A stretch of 64,000 bases of DNA from Tridacna crocea (lineage: Eukaryota > Mollusca > Bivalvia > Cardiida > Cardiidae). Positions 1 through 12,092 of the stretch are shown here, in pieces. Location: the NCBI GenBank assembly GCA_943736015.1, contig OX031061.1:54132192-54196191 (forward strand). The letters run 5' to 3'. The translations under genes and the position numbers were made by a program. The notes beneath the pieces were generated by a model that saw only the letters and a list, made by a program, of their open reading frames with translations, was not told where the DNA came from and searched no databases. The first letter of the stretch is position 1. The number at the start of each line of letters is the position of its first letter.

Positions 1-327
1 TAAGAGAGATGGTAATCACCGATTTGAGATTAGATCTGATCTGTAAAGAAAATGTTTATTTTTGTTGGTACCTGTGATGATGCCCATCCCATCTAAGCTG
101 TCTTTAACCCTTTCCTGATGAGCTTCACTATAAATTCACGAATATGATAGTTGGAGGTTTGATTTTTCTGCCTCATGAAAACAAATTTTAACATCTCTGG
201 GTTTGAGTTTGGAATCTCTCTATTTAGTGCACTCTGTAGAACTTATATTACGAACATGAAAGTTCACAACAAATGCATAGCTGATATACAAACTGCATCA
301 ATGGCGGGATTTAAACCTATGATGGAA

Positions 328-446
328 ACCTGCATTTTCTCCTTTTCCCACAGTGTTTTCTACCCTTCCCAAAACAAAGTTTATTTTTTGAGCAATGTGT
401 ATTTTGTTGTCTATAAAATGTTTTGTCGTTTGGTAAAGAGTTATAA
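328..446 (-). repeat. PB-A half copy (starts at the hairpin centre)
   Basis: ACC then TGCATTTTCTCC, TTTTCCCACAGTGTTTTC, then GTCGTTTGGTAAAGAGTTA: only the right half is present, and the break is at the middle of the palindrome. Confidence 0.75.
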
Positions 447-619
447 ATGGTAATATGTTGAATGTACAGTAATTCATCATGTTATTGTAGGTCTGTTTTT
501 TTTTTTGAAAGAAAAAATTTGTTCAGCCTGAGAGTCAAAGATAACGAGCAAGCAAAATTCGGGTACTCACTCTTGTTTGGCAATGCATCACATCTGAGGC
601 AAGTCCTTTTGTAAAAATC

Positions 620-775
620 TACTGACAACAAATTTCTTAAAATTCAAATGACAGAATTTATCCCTAAAGTTGTGAAAAAGGATTGTGAGAAAAACAGAAA
701 ATGCTTGCTTTTCCCACAATGTTTTCAAAAGCCTTCCACCTATGGAACATTAATACTTGGGACTGTGTGTAAAAG
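620..775 (+). repeat. Decayed PB-A copy
   Basis: GATTGTGAGAAAAACAGAAAATGCTTG, then TTTTCCCACAATGTTTTC and a terminal GGGACTGTGTGTAAAAGGG. The right hairpin arm is mostly deleted. Confidence 0.55.
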
Positions 776-1028
776 GGCCAAGTTTAAAAGAGCTTGTGGT
801 ACTAATTAGATGGGAAAAATGAACTTCAATCAGTATTTGAAACAACAGTTGAAAGCAGTGTACTCAAAATAAGAGATCGTTTCTAAGGATTTTTGTTTTC
901 TGTTTTTTTGATGTGTTTTATTTACAATTGTCTGATAGATTGAAAACTCTCAGACAGTTCAAAGGTAACGTTTAGAAACTCTAAGATTGAGTGATGAGTA
1001 CTTTGTAATTACCTTTGGCATAGATAGC

Positions 1029-1257
1029 TTAACCTATTACCAAACAACAGTATTTTAGACTGGTTCTAATTGAAAGCATTTGCAGACGACAAAATAAAAG
1101 CGACTGAAAATTTGAAATTTGTTTTGTGAAGGGTAGAAAACATTGTGGGAAAAGGAGAAAATGCTGGTTACCAGCATTTTCTCCTTTTCCCACAATGTTT
1201 TCTAAAGGCTTTTTTCTCAGGGGCATCAAAAGTAGGGATTGTGTGGTAATGGGTTAA
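1029..1257 (+). repeat. PB-A copy, full length (229 bp)
   Basis: TTAA at both ends. Left arm ATTACCAAACAACAGTATTTT.., perfect hairpin around GCTGGTTACCAGC, right arm GGGATTGTGTGGTAATGGG. A good reference copy for the family. Confidence 0.95.
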
Positions 1258-1265
1258 GGCAACCC

Positions 1266-1494
1266 CTAACTCTTTGCCAAACAACAAAATTTTAGACTGG
1301 GCCAAATTCAAAGCATCTGCAGACAAATAATTAAATCTTGTTAGTATGATGATTTTTGTCTTTGATAGGGTAGAAAATATTGTGGGAAAAGGAGAAAATG
1401 CTGGTTACCAGCATTTTCTCCTTTTCCCACAATATTTCCAAATAGCTTCTTTCACAGGGATGTTAAAAGTTGGAATTGTGTGGTAAAGAGATAA
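1266..1494 (+). repeat. PB-A copy, full length (229 bp)
   Basis: Lies 8 bp after the previous copy in the same orientation. Hairpin flanked by GAAAATATTGTGGG / CCCACAATATTTCC, so the ATATTG change is mirrored. Terminal TTAA decayed to CTAA and ATAA. Confidence 0.9.
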
Positions 1495-1499
1495 CAAAG

Positions 1500-1674
1500 T
1501 TTTGTTTTTTAACGACCCTCACAAAGACAGTCTTTGAAAAGCTTTGTTGGAAAACAGAGAAAATGCTAGTAATCAGCATTTTCTCCTCTTCCAACATTGT
1601 GTTTTACTCTGATTTGAAGTCTACAAAATCAATGCTTTCAATATGAACGAGTTTTGCTGTTTTGTAGAAGTTAC
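1500..1674 (-). repeat. Decayed PB-A copy
   Basis: AACGACCCTCACAAAGA, a hairpin with GTTGGAAAACAGAG and mirrored CCAAC on the other arm, then TTTTGTAGAAGTTA. The left end is lost. Confidence 0.65.
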
Positions 1675-2640
1675 AGGTAATTCTTTACCAACATTTTACC
1701 ACTTGTATACCACATTTTTTCCAAGTTTTGCACCTTTCTAAGTAATGAGAAAACACTTATTTCAAACTTTCAAAAACTTTGAGGTCCTCTGGTATTGCCT
1801 GGGAAATATGATCCTGGTATTATGTACAGTATAGAATTGGTAACTTTCTTGTGAAAATTATAGGATACTGATCATAATATATAATCTTCATTTTGCCCTG
1901 AAAAAAAAAAAATTGTATGTCCAAATGCAGATTGCACTTGCTTTTCTTCTAGCTGCAGAAATGAAATAATTGCTTGTGTTTCTGTTCAAAAACTGAAAAT
2001 AGCCGACTGAGCTCCAAAACACAAGATTATTTTTCTTCTCATAATTCATAAAAATAAACTTTTCTCTTCTCAATTTCTAGCCGAATTTACCATTTTGGTC
2101 AAAATTTCAGTTAGGCAGTATGAGCTAACCAAACCTATCACGTGATTGCTCTGTGATCTTTGCCCTTTACCGGAAAGCATTGTGGTTTCTATTCTTACAG
2201 TGTTTTACCCTCACAAAGGCACTGTATAACGTAATTTGGGCCACATATAACTTGTTGTCTTAAAAAAAGAAAAAACTGGAAAATTTATATTCTAAATTAT
2301 TTAATTTGAACCTCAAACGGACAGGAGAACAGTTTCTGAAGAATTTTCTTATTATCTGCAACTTCTTTTACCACATCATTTTTGCAAGAATGCATGTTCA
2401 GGCATTAAGGGGTTAAAACAACAGACAGGATATCTAAATGCTTTCCCAAACAATAATCATGTGTTTAATCGAAAAAAGGATCCTTGTTTTGTTTGTCAAA
2501 GAAAAATGCTGGTTATGAATTTCTTTTTCCGACAATATTTACCGTTTCATTGCCAATCCCATGGTTTTAGATAAAGCGATATGTAAATGTGCGCAAATAC
2601 TCCCTATTTGGGCCTAATTCATGTCGTCTGGTAAAAAATT
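1675..2640. other. AT-rich DNA with no recognised gene or repeat
   Basis: No open frame with family resemblance, no SINE head and no PB-A/PB-B hairpin, apart from weak traces of hairpin sequence near 2500-2535. Confidence 0.5.
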
Positions 2641-2855
2641 GTTATTTTACCATACAATGCCCCTAGGAACAGAGGCTTTGGAAAACAGTTTTGGAAAAGG
2701 AGAAAATGCTGGCAACCAACATTTTCTCTATTTCCGTATGTTTTTTTTAATCCTTTCAAAGACAAATTTCACCGTTTGAGCAATATTATTTTGGTCATCT
2801 GCGAATGGTTTCAGTTCGGACAAACCTAAAACTTTACCGATAGGTGAAGAGTTAA
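2641..2855 (-). repeat. PB-A copy, diverged
   Basis: TTACCATACAATGCCC left end, imperfect hairpin at 2692-2745, GTGAAGAGTTAA right end. Its last TTAA is the first TTAA of the next copy. Confidence 0.8.
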
Positions 2856-3074
2856 CTCTGTTGCATACGACAAAATTGTAGACCAGTCCAAATTGTAACC
2901 ATTTGTAGAAGACAGTATAAGTATGGCTCAAAAATCAAAATTTGTCATGGGAAGGGTATAAAACATTGTGGGAAAAGGAGAAAATGCTGGTTACCAGCAT
3001 TTTCTCCTTTTCCTACAATGTTTTCTAAAGGCTTCCTTCTCATTAACTGTCGGGATTGTGTGGTAAAGAGTTAA
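2852..3074 (+). repeat. PB-A copy, near full length
   Basis: Shares TTAA 2852-2855 with the copy to its left and points the opposite way. Hairpin intact; right arm GGGATTGTGTGGTAAAGAG-TTAA. Confidence 0.92.
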
Positions 3075-3592
3075 GGAGGCTTGCTGTTAAGAGAGTGTTT
3101 AACCACTAAAGCATTGATATGATTGGGTTTCCATTGCCAATCCCATCAAAGTTTCTTACTTCCTCTCTATCAAAGAAAATGTGGGTTGAGTAATTCGCTA
3201 ATTGGTCCCTATAATGTCAAATTTATGGCTGCAAAATGGTAACTTTTGCCTATAATCCTGCTGATCAGAATGGGTTTAACAGACACACACGATTTAGCTC
3301 CTGGTTTATTCATTTGTAACTTCTTCAAGATTTGAGAACAAGGTTCCCCTTCAACAGATGCCATCTGAAGGCAAAGATGAACAAAAATGGCGGCAGTTGA
3401 TTTTCGCCAACCATTCTTTTTTTTTAATTTCCTGTTAGTCAGATGCCATCTTAAGGCAAAGATTAACAAAAAATGGAGGCAGTTGATATTCACCAAACAT
3501 TCTGATTGTTTTCTTATATACTAGAAAAAAATTTAGCCATATAATTGGATGAGACATTCCTTCCCCACCAATGAGATAGCTGTCATCTTATA

Positions 3593-3811
3593 ATAACCCC
3601 TTTACCATACAATCCCAACTTAAGCATTCCTGAGAAAGAAGTATTTTGAAAATATTGTGATGCTGACCAATGGTTTCTCCTTTTCCAACAATGTTCTATA
3701 CTCTTCCTAAACGAAATTTCAATTTTAGAATCACATTTATATTATCTAGAAATGTAGGTACTCAGTTTAAAGTTTACTTGTCTATAATATTATTATTTGG
3801 TAAAAAGTTAA
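3593..3811 (-). repeat. PB-A copy, diverged
   Basis: CCCCTTTACCATACAATCCC left end; GAGAAAGAAG; the left hairpin arm is eroded while CTCCTTTTCC..ACAATGTT remains; ends ATTTGGTAAAAAGTTAA. Confidence 0.75.
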
Positions 3812-4028
3812 GAATTGGAACAATATTTGAAACACTAGCTGTTTGAAAATAATGTCTTCAGAGGCCTTAGTGGTTGATTTCAGTTCAACTGTTTTCGAAG
3901 ACAGCACAAAAGTATCGGAGGGCAAGTCGCCCTCAAAATATTTTTTATAAAAATTTTTTGCCCCTTTTCCAGTTTAGAATTTTCATTGAAAAAGCAAGTG
4001 CTGGCACCAACATGCAGACTTTGTTTTA

Positions 4029-4135
4029 ACTCTGTACCACAACTTTTAATGACCCTAAGAAAGAAGCCTTATGAAAACATTGTGACTATGAAGTAGCAAT
4101 GGAGAAAATGGCTTTTATCAATACGTTTTGAGGAA
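4029..4135 (-). repeat. PB-A remnant (left half)
   Basis: CTGTACCACAACTTTTAATGACCCTAAGAAAGAAGCC followed by GAAAACATTGTG and a decayed stem. Confidence 0.55.
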
Positions 4136-4402
4136 AAATCAGGCCTGTTTTAGCTCCAGATTTCTCTAAACTGCTGATCAAAGCTGAATGAATCACACCA
4201 AGTAGCATATACTGACTAAACGTTTATTTTACTTTGAAATTTAAAGTAACGACTGCTACATAGAAAAATGGTCCGGTCCTGTACCTAGGTACCCGAATTA
4301 GATAGATGTGTATTTTTAGAATACCATCTATGGGGAAATAATGGTGAGATAAGCATTGTGTCATGACATTGCTTTATACTAATAACAGGGAAGTAATCCA
4401 GT

Positions 4403-4675
4403 TGATTGGTTGGTTGTATTGGGGTTTAACGCCATTATAACAGCTAAGGTCATTATGGTGGTCGGTGACGCACACAACTGTTTCCTGGCTTTCTCACACC
4501 CGTACCAACACAACTTTTTTTCCAAAGTCACCAACTACTTTTCTCACATGCTTCAGCAGAGGTGAGAGGCAAAAATAAGCTGGGAAGAAAGTTTCCCTCA
4601 ACCGTGTATCAAACTCACAACTACCAGGTCATGAGTTCGATACACTCACCACTGAACCATCCGGGTGGGCTGGAA
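4403..4675 (-). repeat. tRNA-derived SINE, type 1
   Basis: On the minus strand it begins with an A box (TGGTTCAGTGG) and a B-box-like GAGTTTGATAC and ends in TATAATGGCGTTAAACCCC before the tail. A shorter relative lies at 60082-60222. Confidence 0.75.
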
Positions 4676-4836
4676 GTAATCCAGGTTTTATCCATGGAAA
4701 TTACATCATGTGCATGTTGTACATTTTAACCTGTAACTTGTTTTACATTGTCATTTGATAAAAAGAACCCGACATCTGTTGGCTCTGAAGATGAAATGTT
4801 ACAAAACTTTTTGACAAAAATATCATAAAGCTTGCC

Positions 4837-5065
4837 TTAACTCTTTACCAAACGACAAAATTACAGACAGGTCCAAATTGAAAGCATTTGCAGACGACAA
4901 AATAAATGTGAATCAATAGTTAAAATTCCATTTGAAAAGGGTAGAAAACATTGTGGGAAAAGGAGAAAATGCTGGTTACCAGCATTTTCTCCTTTTCCCA
5001 CAATGTTTTCAAATGCTTTCTTTTACAGGGTTGCTAAAAGTCGGGATCATGAGGTAAAGAGTTAA
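4837..5065 (+). repeat. PB-A copy, full length (229 bp)
   Basis: TTAA both ends; CTCTTTACCAAACGACAAAA left end; perfect hairpin centred on GGTTACC; GAGGTAAAGAG right end. Confidence 0.95.
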
Positions 5066-5434
5066 AGTATTTTTTTGGACTCATTTAGATGCTAACTCAA
5101 ATGCCAACAGTTACTGGTGTCAGATCCTGCATTTACTCAATGGTGGATAATGTGATAAAATCATAAACTAGTATTTGATAACAATTTTATAATCATTTAT
5201 AATTAAAGTGTTCAAAAGCATGTATAATTATAATACAAAGTTACAAGGACAAGCAGTGCATATGTATGTCTCCAGATTTTCTTTGTTTACATACCATCAA
5301 ACAGAGATTATTCCTTTAATGGTCCAAAGTTCTGATTGCAGCCAGTGAGGATGTGGACTTCTTGAACCTTCTAGCATAATGGTATAAAATTATTAGTACC
5401 TAATCTCATACCAGACCAGAATATTCAGGCTTGC

Positions 5435-5629
5435 CTAACTCTTTACCAACCAACAAAATTTTAGACTTGTACAAACATTTGCAGACAAAAATATAAATGT
5501 AACTCAAATATTGAAAATTGTTGGAAGGGAAGCAAATAAGGCGGGAAAAGGACAAAATGCTGTTTTTCCCACTGTGTTTTCAAAAGGCGTCTTGCATTGG
5601 GTTGTTAAAAGCTGGGATTGTGTGGTAAG
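5435..5629 (+). repeat. PB-A copy with collapsed hairpin
   Basis: CTCTTTACCAACCAACAAAA left end and GGGATTGTGTGGTAAG right end, but the stem reads GGACAAAATGCTGTTTTTCCC: the right inner arm has been deleted. Confidence 0.8.
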
Positions 5630-5934
5630 CAAATATCGCTATAAGGATACTAAAATATTTAATTATTTTTCATACAAATATTTGAAAAACAGAACAAAAA
5701 AATGTATATCAAGTGTAAAATTTTACTGTCTCATAAATTGGATGAGTTCCATATTTCTATATATTTTTTTTTTCAAACGAAAATTATGTAAATATCCTTA
5801 GGCTAATCCCAATGTCTAATATAAGATTAGATGGTGAAGATACATGTACATATAATGTAGTTACATGGAAAAGTCAACACAGACTCTACCAGATCTCATC
5901 TTTCACTGAAAGGTCAACTGAATTAGAAGTCATT

Positions 5935-6090
5935 ATGCCATTACCAAACAACTCTTGGTTTTACAACCCCTTAGATTTAAAATCAGTGTTGGAGCAGGAA
6001 GAAATCCAGTTAAACTGCCTCTCTTACTTTTCCCATATTGTTGTTTACCTTCTTACAGAGAAATCCTGCTATTTGTGCTGCTGTTTGTCT
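5935..6090 (-). repeat. Possible decayed PB-A copy
   Basis: TTACCAAACAACTCTTGGTTTTACAACCCC matches the variant left end; only TTTTCCCATATTGTTG of the stem remains. Confidence 0.4.
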
Positions 6091-6529
6091 TGTTGTTGGC
6101 TGGATTCTTTCGATATACGCAACATCATTGTCAGGTGAAGAGGTAAAAAGGGGTAATTGCCTGTATTTTACCATCATGATACATCATATCAAACATCCCA
6201 AACTATCTAAAACAATTTTACACCCAGTTCACTGTCTAATTCTCCTAATTTGTAGAATGATGAATATTTTCAATTTGGCCGAGTATTTGACCTTTACTGT
6301 GCTTTTAGCTTTAGTAATACATGTACATGTACAATAAAATTTTTTGGACCAAGTGGACGAAATGTTTCCACTGAGTTTCTTCTATGAGAAAACTCTTCTT
6401 GCTCATTCACAAACAGCATCAGATTAAGCACTCAACATGCAATTGAATCTAAAATGTCCCATTATGTATGAGAAAAGTTGAGAAATTAAAATGATTTATG
6501 CTCGTGCATGGTGTCTGTTATCTTTAAAC

Positions 6530-6746
6530 TAGACAATCCTGTGTTTGAATAACCCTGAGACCTTCGAAAATCTTGAGAGAAAAGGAGAAAATGCTGGTGA
6601 CCAGCATTTTCGCCTTGTGCCACAATGTTTTCTACCCCATCTTAGGACAAAATCATTATTTGAGCTAAATTCATGTTGTTGTCTGCAAATGCTTTCAATT
6701 ATTTGGTTGAGTGTAAAATTTTGTTGTTTGGTTGAGAGTTATGGCA
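6530..6746 (-). repeat. PB-A copy, diverged
   Basis: CCCTGAGACCTT, stem AGAAAAGGAGAAAATGCTGG with near-perfect partner, GTCTGCAAATGCTTTCAATT, ends TTGTTTGGTTGAGAGTTA. Confidence 0.75.
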
Positions 6747-7020
6747 AAGGTTATTGTATTAGGCATTATTGTTATAACAGTTTATTTTTTCACACAGCTG
6801 GTTAGGCGAACTTTTGACCTAATTCTTTGTATCAGTCTCAAATGAATTAATACTTAATTCTGATTGGTCAAAAATGAGGATATGTGTATACTGTGGTCCT
6901 TTTTTCAGGCACCCTGTTTAATCAACACAAACATAAAATGGTTGCCAAGATTTATTTCGCTGGATCTCAATTTGCATTTTCTGCAAAAGCATCTGTCGTT
7001 ATCACCATTCAGAGATATAG

Positions 7021-7245
7021 ATCTTTACCTGATAACAAAATTTTGGGCCTAGGCTATATTGCAAGCATTGTGCAGGCAACAAAATCATTGCAGCTCAATT
7101 ATTATGAAATAGCCGTGTATCTTCAATTCGAAAGGCCAGACATCATTTTGGGAAATGCAGAAAATGCTAGCTAACAGCATTTTTTTCCTTTCGTCATTGT
7201 GTTTTTGATCCTTCTTTCTTTGGGTCTTTAAAGATTGGGAATGTT
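7021..7245 (+). repeat. Decayed PB-A copy
   Basis: CTTTACCTGATAACAAAATTTTGG left end, GGGAAATGCAGAAAATGCTAGCTAACAGC stem, GGGTCTTTAAAGATTGGG right part. Confidence 0.6.
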
Positions 7246-7299
7246 TGAAGCCTCTATGTCAATACAATCAACTAATTAACAGGTTTATCCTACACATTT

Positions 7300-7530
7300 T
7301 TAGCTCTTTACCAAATGGTAAAATTTACGACTTGTCAACATATAAAACTTTTGCAGATAAAAAATTTAAATGTGACTCAAATGATGAAATTTGTCTGTGA
7401 CAGGGTAGAAAACATTGTGGGAAAAGGAGAAAATGCTGGTAACCAGCATTTTCTTTTTTTCCCACAATGTTTTTAAAAGGATCCTTTCTCCGACACATGA
7501 AAACCAGGGATCATTTTCGTAAAGCGTTAA
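7300..7530 (+). repeat. PB-A copy, full length (231 bp)
   Basis: Left end TTAGCTCTTTACCAAATGG, hairpin around GGTAACC, right end CGTAAAGCGTTAA. Confidence 0.88.
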
Positions 7531-8384
7531 CAAGGAAGTACCTTTCCATTTAGGACATGTTTCTTTTTTGTAGTTCCATTCTAAAACTGTATCATTCTAT
7601 TAATATTTCATTCATTTGACAAGGATTTACTTCAAACTGTCTACAAACTATTTAAGCAGAGTGCAAATTAGGAATGATTAATTAAATGTCTGATTACTGT
7701 AGAAAAACACTAGGAACCAAAACTTCGCACAGACAGTGTCATTTAATTATTAATAGAAAATTTCTATATAGGATCTGATCAGTTGGCTTTAGAGATAATT
7801 TTCACAAAATGAGACTAGAAAAAATGTTACATGTATTATGCAAGCCTTTGGCTATCTTAACAACATTTTTTCTTGTTGATTCTATTAAAATTTCATATCT
7901 AAAGCAAACAAATGTCAGATTCTCTTTATCACATGACCATATTTCACAAATTACTTGAAAAGCATCAGATCTCTGGGAGTCTAAACTACAGAATGATTCA
8001 TAATAGAGACAGGCATCTGCTCTGATATAAGTGTCCTTTTGGACATAAAAATACATTCAAAGAACCAAGCATTTAACTAGATCTTCTTTATTTTGTTTTC
8101 CTTATTACCTTATCTTGACAAGTTTCATCAATTTAGCAGGTGAATTGACCTGAAAATTTGCATGGGACTTTGTTTTTGGACCTATGACGAGAATAAAATG
8201 TTTTAAAAAAATGAAATCTGTCAAATGCTCCTGTGTAACATCACACAATTTTATCTTGGATGTGTGTAAGATAAAATCTGTAATATTTGAATGTTACACT
8301 GAAAACAAAGGATGTCATATGGTAACTCACAATAATATTAAATTGGACCTAAACTGTCTGCTGCATGTTCTAAAGCAACTTTCA
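7531..8384. other. AT-rich DNA with no recognised feature
   Basis: No gene, SINE or hairpin repeat identified on either strand. Confidence 0.5.
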
Positions 8385-8457
8385 TCCATTTACCAAACAG
8401 TCTTGAGTGCATGCTTGTAAACAAAATCCAAAATTCTGCTGTTTTGTAAAGAGTTAC
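8385..8457 (+). repeat. Internally deleted PB-A copy (about 70 bp)
   Basis: CCATTTACCAAACAGTC at the left and GCTGTTTTGTAAAGAGTTA at the right with little between: both termini without the hairpin. Confidence 0.5.
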
Positions 8458-8657
8458 ACAGGGGAAAAGACATGCTTATGTCCTTTTTCATTGATACACT
8501 ACACGGAAATACAGCGCAATTTGCTTAGGTCATCAACCTGCACCATTTTCTGTCCCTAATTTTATCCAGCCATGTATGAATCATATTCCAGTGAACTTGT
8601 GTCTAGATTTGTTGATGACCATCATGTTGTCTTTATATAAAACATGTAATCATTGGC

Positions 8658-8883
8658 TTAATCCTTTACCAATCGACAAAATTTTTCCCTGGTCCAAATT
8701 GAAAGCACTTGCAGATTTTACAAAATAAACTTAACTCAAAAAAATGATATTTGTTTCACGCAGGGTAGTAAACATGGTGGGAATAGGAGAAAATGCTGGT
8801 TACCAGCATTTTCTCCTTTTCCCACAATGTTTTCAAAAGCTTTCTCTTTCAGTGTTGTTATAAATCCAAACTCTTTGTCTTAA
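8658..8883 (+). repeat. PB-A copy, near full length
   Basis: TTAATCCTTTACCAATCGACAAAA left end; hairpin with GGTGGGAATAGG on the left arm; the right TIR is degraded before TTAA 8880-8883. Confidence 0.88.
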
Positions 8884-8935
8884 AATATCCACAAATCTGT
8901 AAAGATTCTGCAAATTACCTTAGAATTTTTTCAAC

Positions 8936-9205
8936 ACATTCTAGACGTGGGTTCGATCCCTGGCTCAGCCAATCTCTTTCCGAGAATTGATGATAGTCAT
9001 TGCGACAGGATTCATTCCTCTCCCACAGCTGTCCATTGTTTCGATGATGGTTATGTGGGAAAGCAGCCAGTGGCTTGGAAAGAATATTGTGCAGAGAAAT
9101 GGCGTAAGCGACTCCTTGAAAGCCTGGATAGTTGCACTGTCTGCTCTTATATAACTGAAATAATGTTGAAAACGGCGTTAAACACTATACAATCAGTCAA
9201 TCAAT
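8936..9205 (+). repeat. SINE-like element, type 2
   Basis: B-box-like GGTTCGATCCCTGG near the 5' side and the tail block GAAATAATGTTGAAAACGGC, shared with 10173-10371 and 19062-19272, followed by a short TCAATC run. Confidence 0.7.
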
Positions 9206-9209
9206 TCAA

Positions 9210-9796
9210 CACATTTTGTGCTGTATATAAAAACAGACAAGAACACAAATTTTAATGACGAATACTAGTTGTACATAGTAATTATTTACATGAAATAAAA
9301 GATATGGAATAAAAAATATATCACGTGATATCTCAACAGATATACATATAAACAATAGATAAGAAGATATATGGAGAATTGGCTCACACAGGATACATAT
9401 AGAAAATAAAAAAAAATAGTTTGTACCAATTGATTTAGAAAATTCCATTGCTGGTAAGTTGAAGAACTCAGAAAGTTATTTCTTTGTTTCATTGCATGGA
9501 AAATAAATTTGCCTAAATTAATCAAAACTAATCATAAAAAGAATTGTCTAAGATGTTAAGGGTTGCTGCAGTCATCTGAAAAGCTATGTAAGCATTCTGT
9601 CAAATGTATCGGAGGAGACAGAAAAGTGTCAATCACAGAAAACCGTTGCAGTTTGATATGCAGCCTACTTGTTTGAATATGATAAATGGGGTGTGTTTAG
9701 TATCGTAACATGACAAAATGGCTTATTATAATTGATTGCATTAATTAAATGATGATCTGACGTAAACCCTGTACAAGGCATTATCCAGTGCTTTAT
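9210..9796. other. AT-rich DNA with no recognised gene
   Basis: Contains an ATATCACGTGATAT palindrome (about 9317-9332, E-box core) and otherwise nothing recognised. Confidence 0.45.
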
Positions 9797-10010
9797 TTAA
9801 CATCCCCATGGAGGACGCTTTTTTGAAAACATTGTAGGAAAAGGAGGAAATGCTGGTAACCAGCATTTCCTCCTTTTTCCACAATGTTTTCTACCCTTTT
9901 TTAGAACATGTTCTATCATTTTAGCATTATGCTATTGATTTATCATCTGTAAAATTAATGCTTTTAATTTTGTCAGGTCTTAACTTTTTGTGTTTTGTGA
10001 AAGAGCTCAC
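9797..10010 (-). repeat. PB-A copy, diverged, with mirrored stem change
   Basis: GGAGGAAATGCTGG pairs with CCAGCATTTCCTCC: the A-to-G change on one arm has its complement on the other. Left TIR decayed; right end GTTTTGTGAAAGAG. Confidence 0.75.
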
Positions 10011-10029
10011 CTCTTCTGGTCTAAGTTAA

Positions 10030-10172
10030 TTAACTCTACCAAACAACAAAAATTTTGGACCAGTCCAAATTGAAAGCATTTACAGACGACAAAATAAATG
10101 TGGATGAAAAATTGAATTTTAATTTTGGAAGGGTAGAAAACATTGTGGGAAAAGGAGAAAATGCTGGTAACC
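10030..10172 (+). repeat. PB-A left half, ending at the hairpin centre
   Basis: TTAACTCTACCAAACAACAAAA through GGAGAAAATGCTGGTAACC; the sequence then switches to a SINE. The break is at the palindrome dyad. Confidence 0.88.
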
Positions 10173-10371
10173 TTGTCAGCGCTGGATACCTGGGTTTGAG
10201 CCTCGCTGGCTCCACTGGGTCTTTCACGGGAGTGTCCTTGGGCAAGACACTTCAGAACCACTGCCTAGTACTGGCAATACCCAGGAAAACATGTATAAGT
10301 GAGCAGCTGCTGTGATATGACTGAAATAATGTTGAAAGTGGCATGAAACACCATTCAAACAAACAAACAAA
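10173..10371 (+). repeat. SINE-like element, type 2
   Basis: GGATACCTGGGTTTGAGCC (B-box-like), CTTGGGCAAGACACTTCAG, and the tail GACTGAAATAATGTTGAAAG, ending in an AAACAAACAAAC run. Starts at the break in the PB-A half. Confidence 0.75.
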
Positions 10372-10436
10372 ACAAAATTTACTTCCCAGTTCAGGCAGAA
10401 ATCATCATTAATGCACTACAATCTGTACAGTTTCTT

Positions 10437-10666
10437 TTAACCATAATACCACACAATCCATGGTTTTTACGACCCAGAGAAAGAAGCCTTCTGAAAACAT
10501 TGTGGGAAAAGGAGAAAATGCTGGTAACCAGCATTTTCTCCTTTTCCCACAATGCTTTCTTTCCTTCCCAAAACAATTTTCAGGTTGTCTGTCACATTAA
10601 TTTTGTCGTCTGCAAATGCTTCCAATGTGGACTAGTCTAAAATTATGTCATTTGGTAAAGAGTTAA
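10437..10666 (-). repeat. PB-A copy, full length (230 bp)
   Basis: TTAA both ends; ACCACACAATCC left, perfect hairpin around GGTAACC, TCATTTGGTAAAGAG right. Confidence 0.93.
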
Positions 10667-10735
10667 TTTCAAGGTAACTTTGGCCAGAATACTGGTACCT
10701 TTCAAAATACTTGTATTTTATTGTCATAGATTTAG

Positions 10736-10776
10736 GATCATAGTGCACAGACTGTGCAGTCAGATCAAAGACAATG
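10736..10776. repeat. Short PAL-C-like palindrome
   Basis: GTGCACAGACTGTGCAGTCAGATCAAAGAC resembles the core of the AGATCAGACTGCACA palindrome family. Confidence 0.45.
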
Positions 10777-11099
10777 TATACAGGGAAGGCAAAAATGCAA
10801 CCTCAAGATTTTCTCACTATGTGTAGGCATTTTGAAGTGTCTGGCTCAGTGCTTGTAGAACTTGATCAAGGAAATATGTTATTAATTTGTAAAATATTGC
10901 TATGAAAATAACTGATAATAAGTGTTGAGACAGCATAAAATCCTAAAAAAAACAAATGAAAATCCATGGACTTCAATAAATGAGCCATTCAGAATCTTGT
11001 TGTTGTAAAAAATATTTAGGGAGACGGAGCAAGTTTCTTACACATATGATGCTGATTTGAGTACAGAGGGTGGATAAATGAGAGTGTGGGCTTCTTCAC

Positions 11100-11232
11100 C
11101 TTTTAACCGCTTGGCTGCTAAGTGTAACTAACCGACCTTTTGCAGACCTTGTAGATCAAGATCAGACTGCACAGAATGTGCAGTCTGATCTTTGATCTAC
11201 AAAGTCTGATAAGGAGATATTATTTCCAAAAC
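11100..11232 (+). repeat. PAL-C palindromic repeat
   Basis: TTGTAGATCAAGATCAGACTGCACAGAATGTGCAGTCTGATC and TTTGATCTACAAAG form a stem; preceded by AACCGCTTGGCTGCTAAGTG as in other copies. Confidence 0.8.
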
Positions 11233-11235
11233 TGA

Positions 11236-11288
11236 ACTTCTTTCTCAGGGTCCTTAATTATCTGGATTGTGTGGTAAAAGGTTAATGT
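11236..11288 (+). repeat. PB-A right-end fragment
   Basis: ACTTCTTTCTCAGGGTCC..GGATTGTGTGGTAAAAGGTTAA, abutting the PAL-C copy. Confidence 0.7.
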
Positions 11289-11529
11289 ATACATTGTAAA
11301 ACTTCATTTTTATACTAGTATATTTTTGTAGCTGAAACACACATGTCAAAAGTGGATGAAATAACTCTCCCAAAAGAGAAAAAAATATGTTACCTTTACG
11401 CTGCCAAATATGGTATAATGACTGGATGCTGTACATGTTGATCTGTGAATTGATTGGTCAAAAAGTTGCGCAACAATATTCATACGCCATTTTATAAAAT
11501 ATATTATATTTACTTATATTATATACTTA

Positions 11530-11760
11530 TTAACCCTTTACCCCATGAGGCATTTCTATAGTATCTCTAATTGACCCTAAATAACAGCAAGGATAAAGCA
11601 GTTTCTTATGTGTATATGACACCTTTTGATAGCATAGAAAACATAATGTGACAAACGGTGAAATTGCTCGTCAAGAGCAATTTCACCTTTTGCCTCAATG
11701 TTTTCCAAAGACTCCTAAAAGCAATGTGTAGAAATGAGTATCTATGGAGTAAAGGGTTAA
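11530..11760 (+). repeat. PB-B copy, full length (231 bp)
   Basis: TTAACCCTTTACCCCATGAGG left, hairpin GGTGAAATTGCTCGTC / GAGCAATTTCACC, right GAGTATCTATGGAGTAAAGGG-TTAA. Confidence 0.95.
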
Positions 11761-12092
11761 GTTACCACCCTCTGAACCAATATAATTATATTTTGATTAC
11801 AGTTTGCAAATGAATCATGCAAAACTGCAATATTTCTTGTCTTACTGCAATTGTGTATTACCAAAAGCATTGTTTTACAGATTTCACAAAATAAATAAAT
11901 AATTTAAATAATAATTACAGAGGAGACAACTCCATCAGTGTCTGTCTGGTGTCTCTATCTGACTGATAAAAGTAGACCAATCAATAGGGGCATTACCTAA
12001 TTATTATTATTAGCTTAGAATCTTAACAAAAATTCTTAGGTCCACAACAAGTGGATTAGTTGATTGGTCCATTAATCCAACATAATGATCCA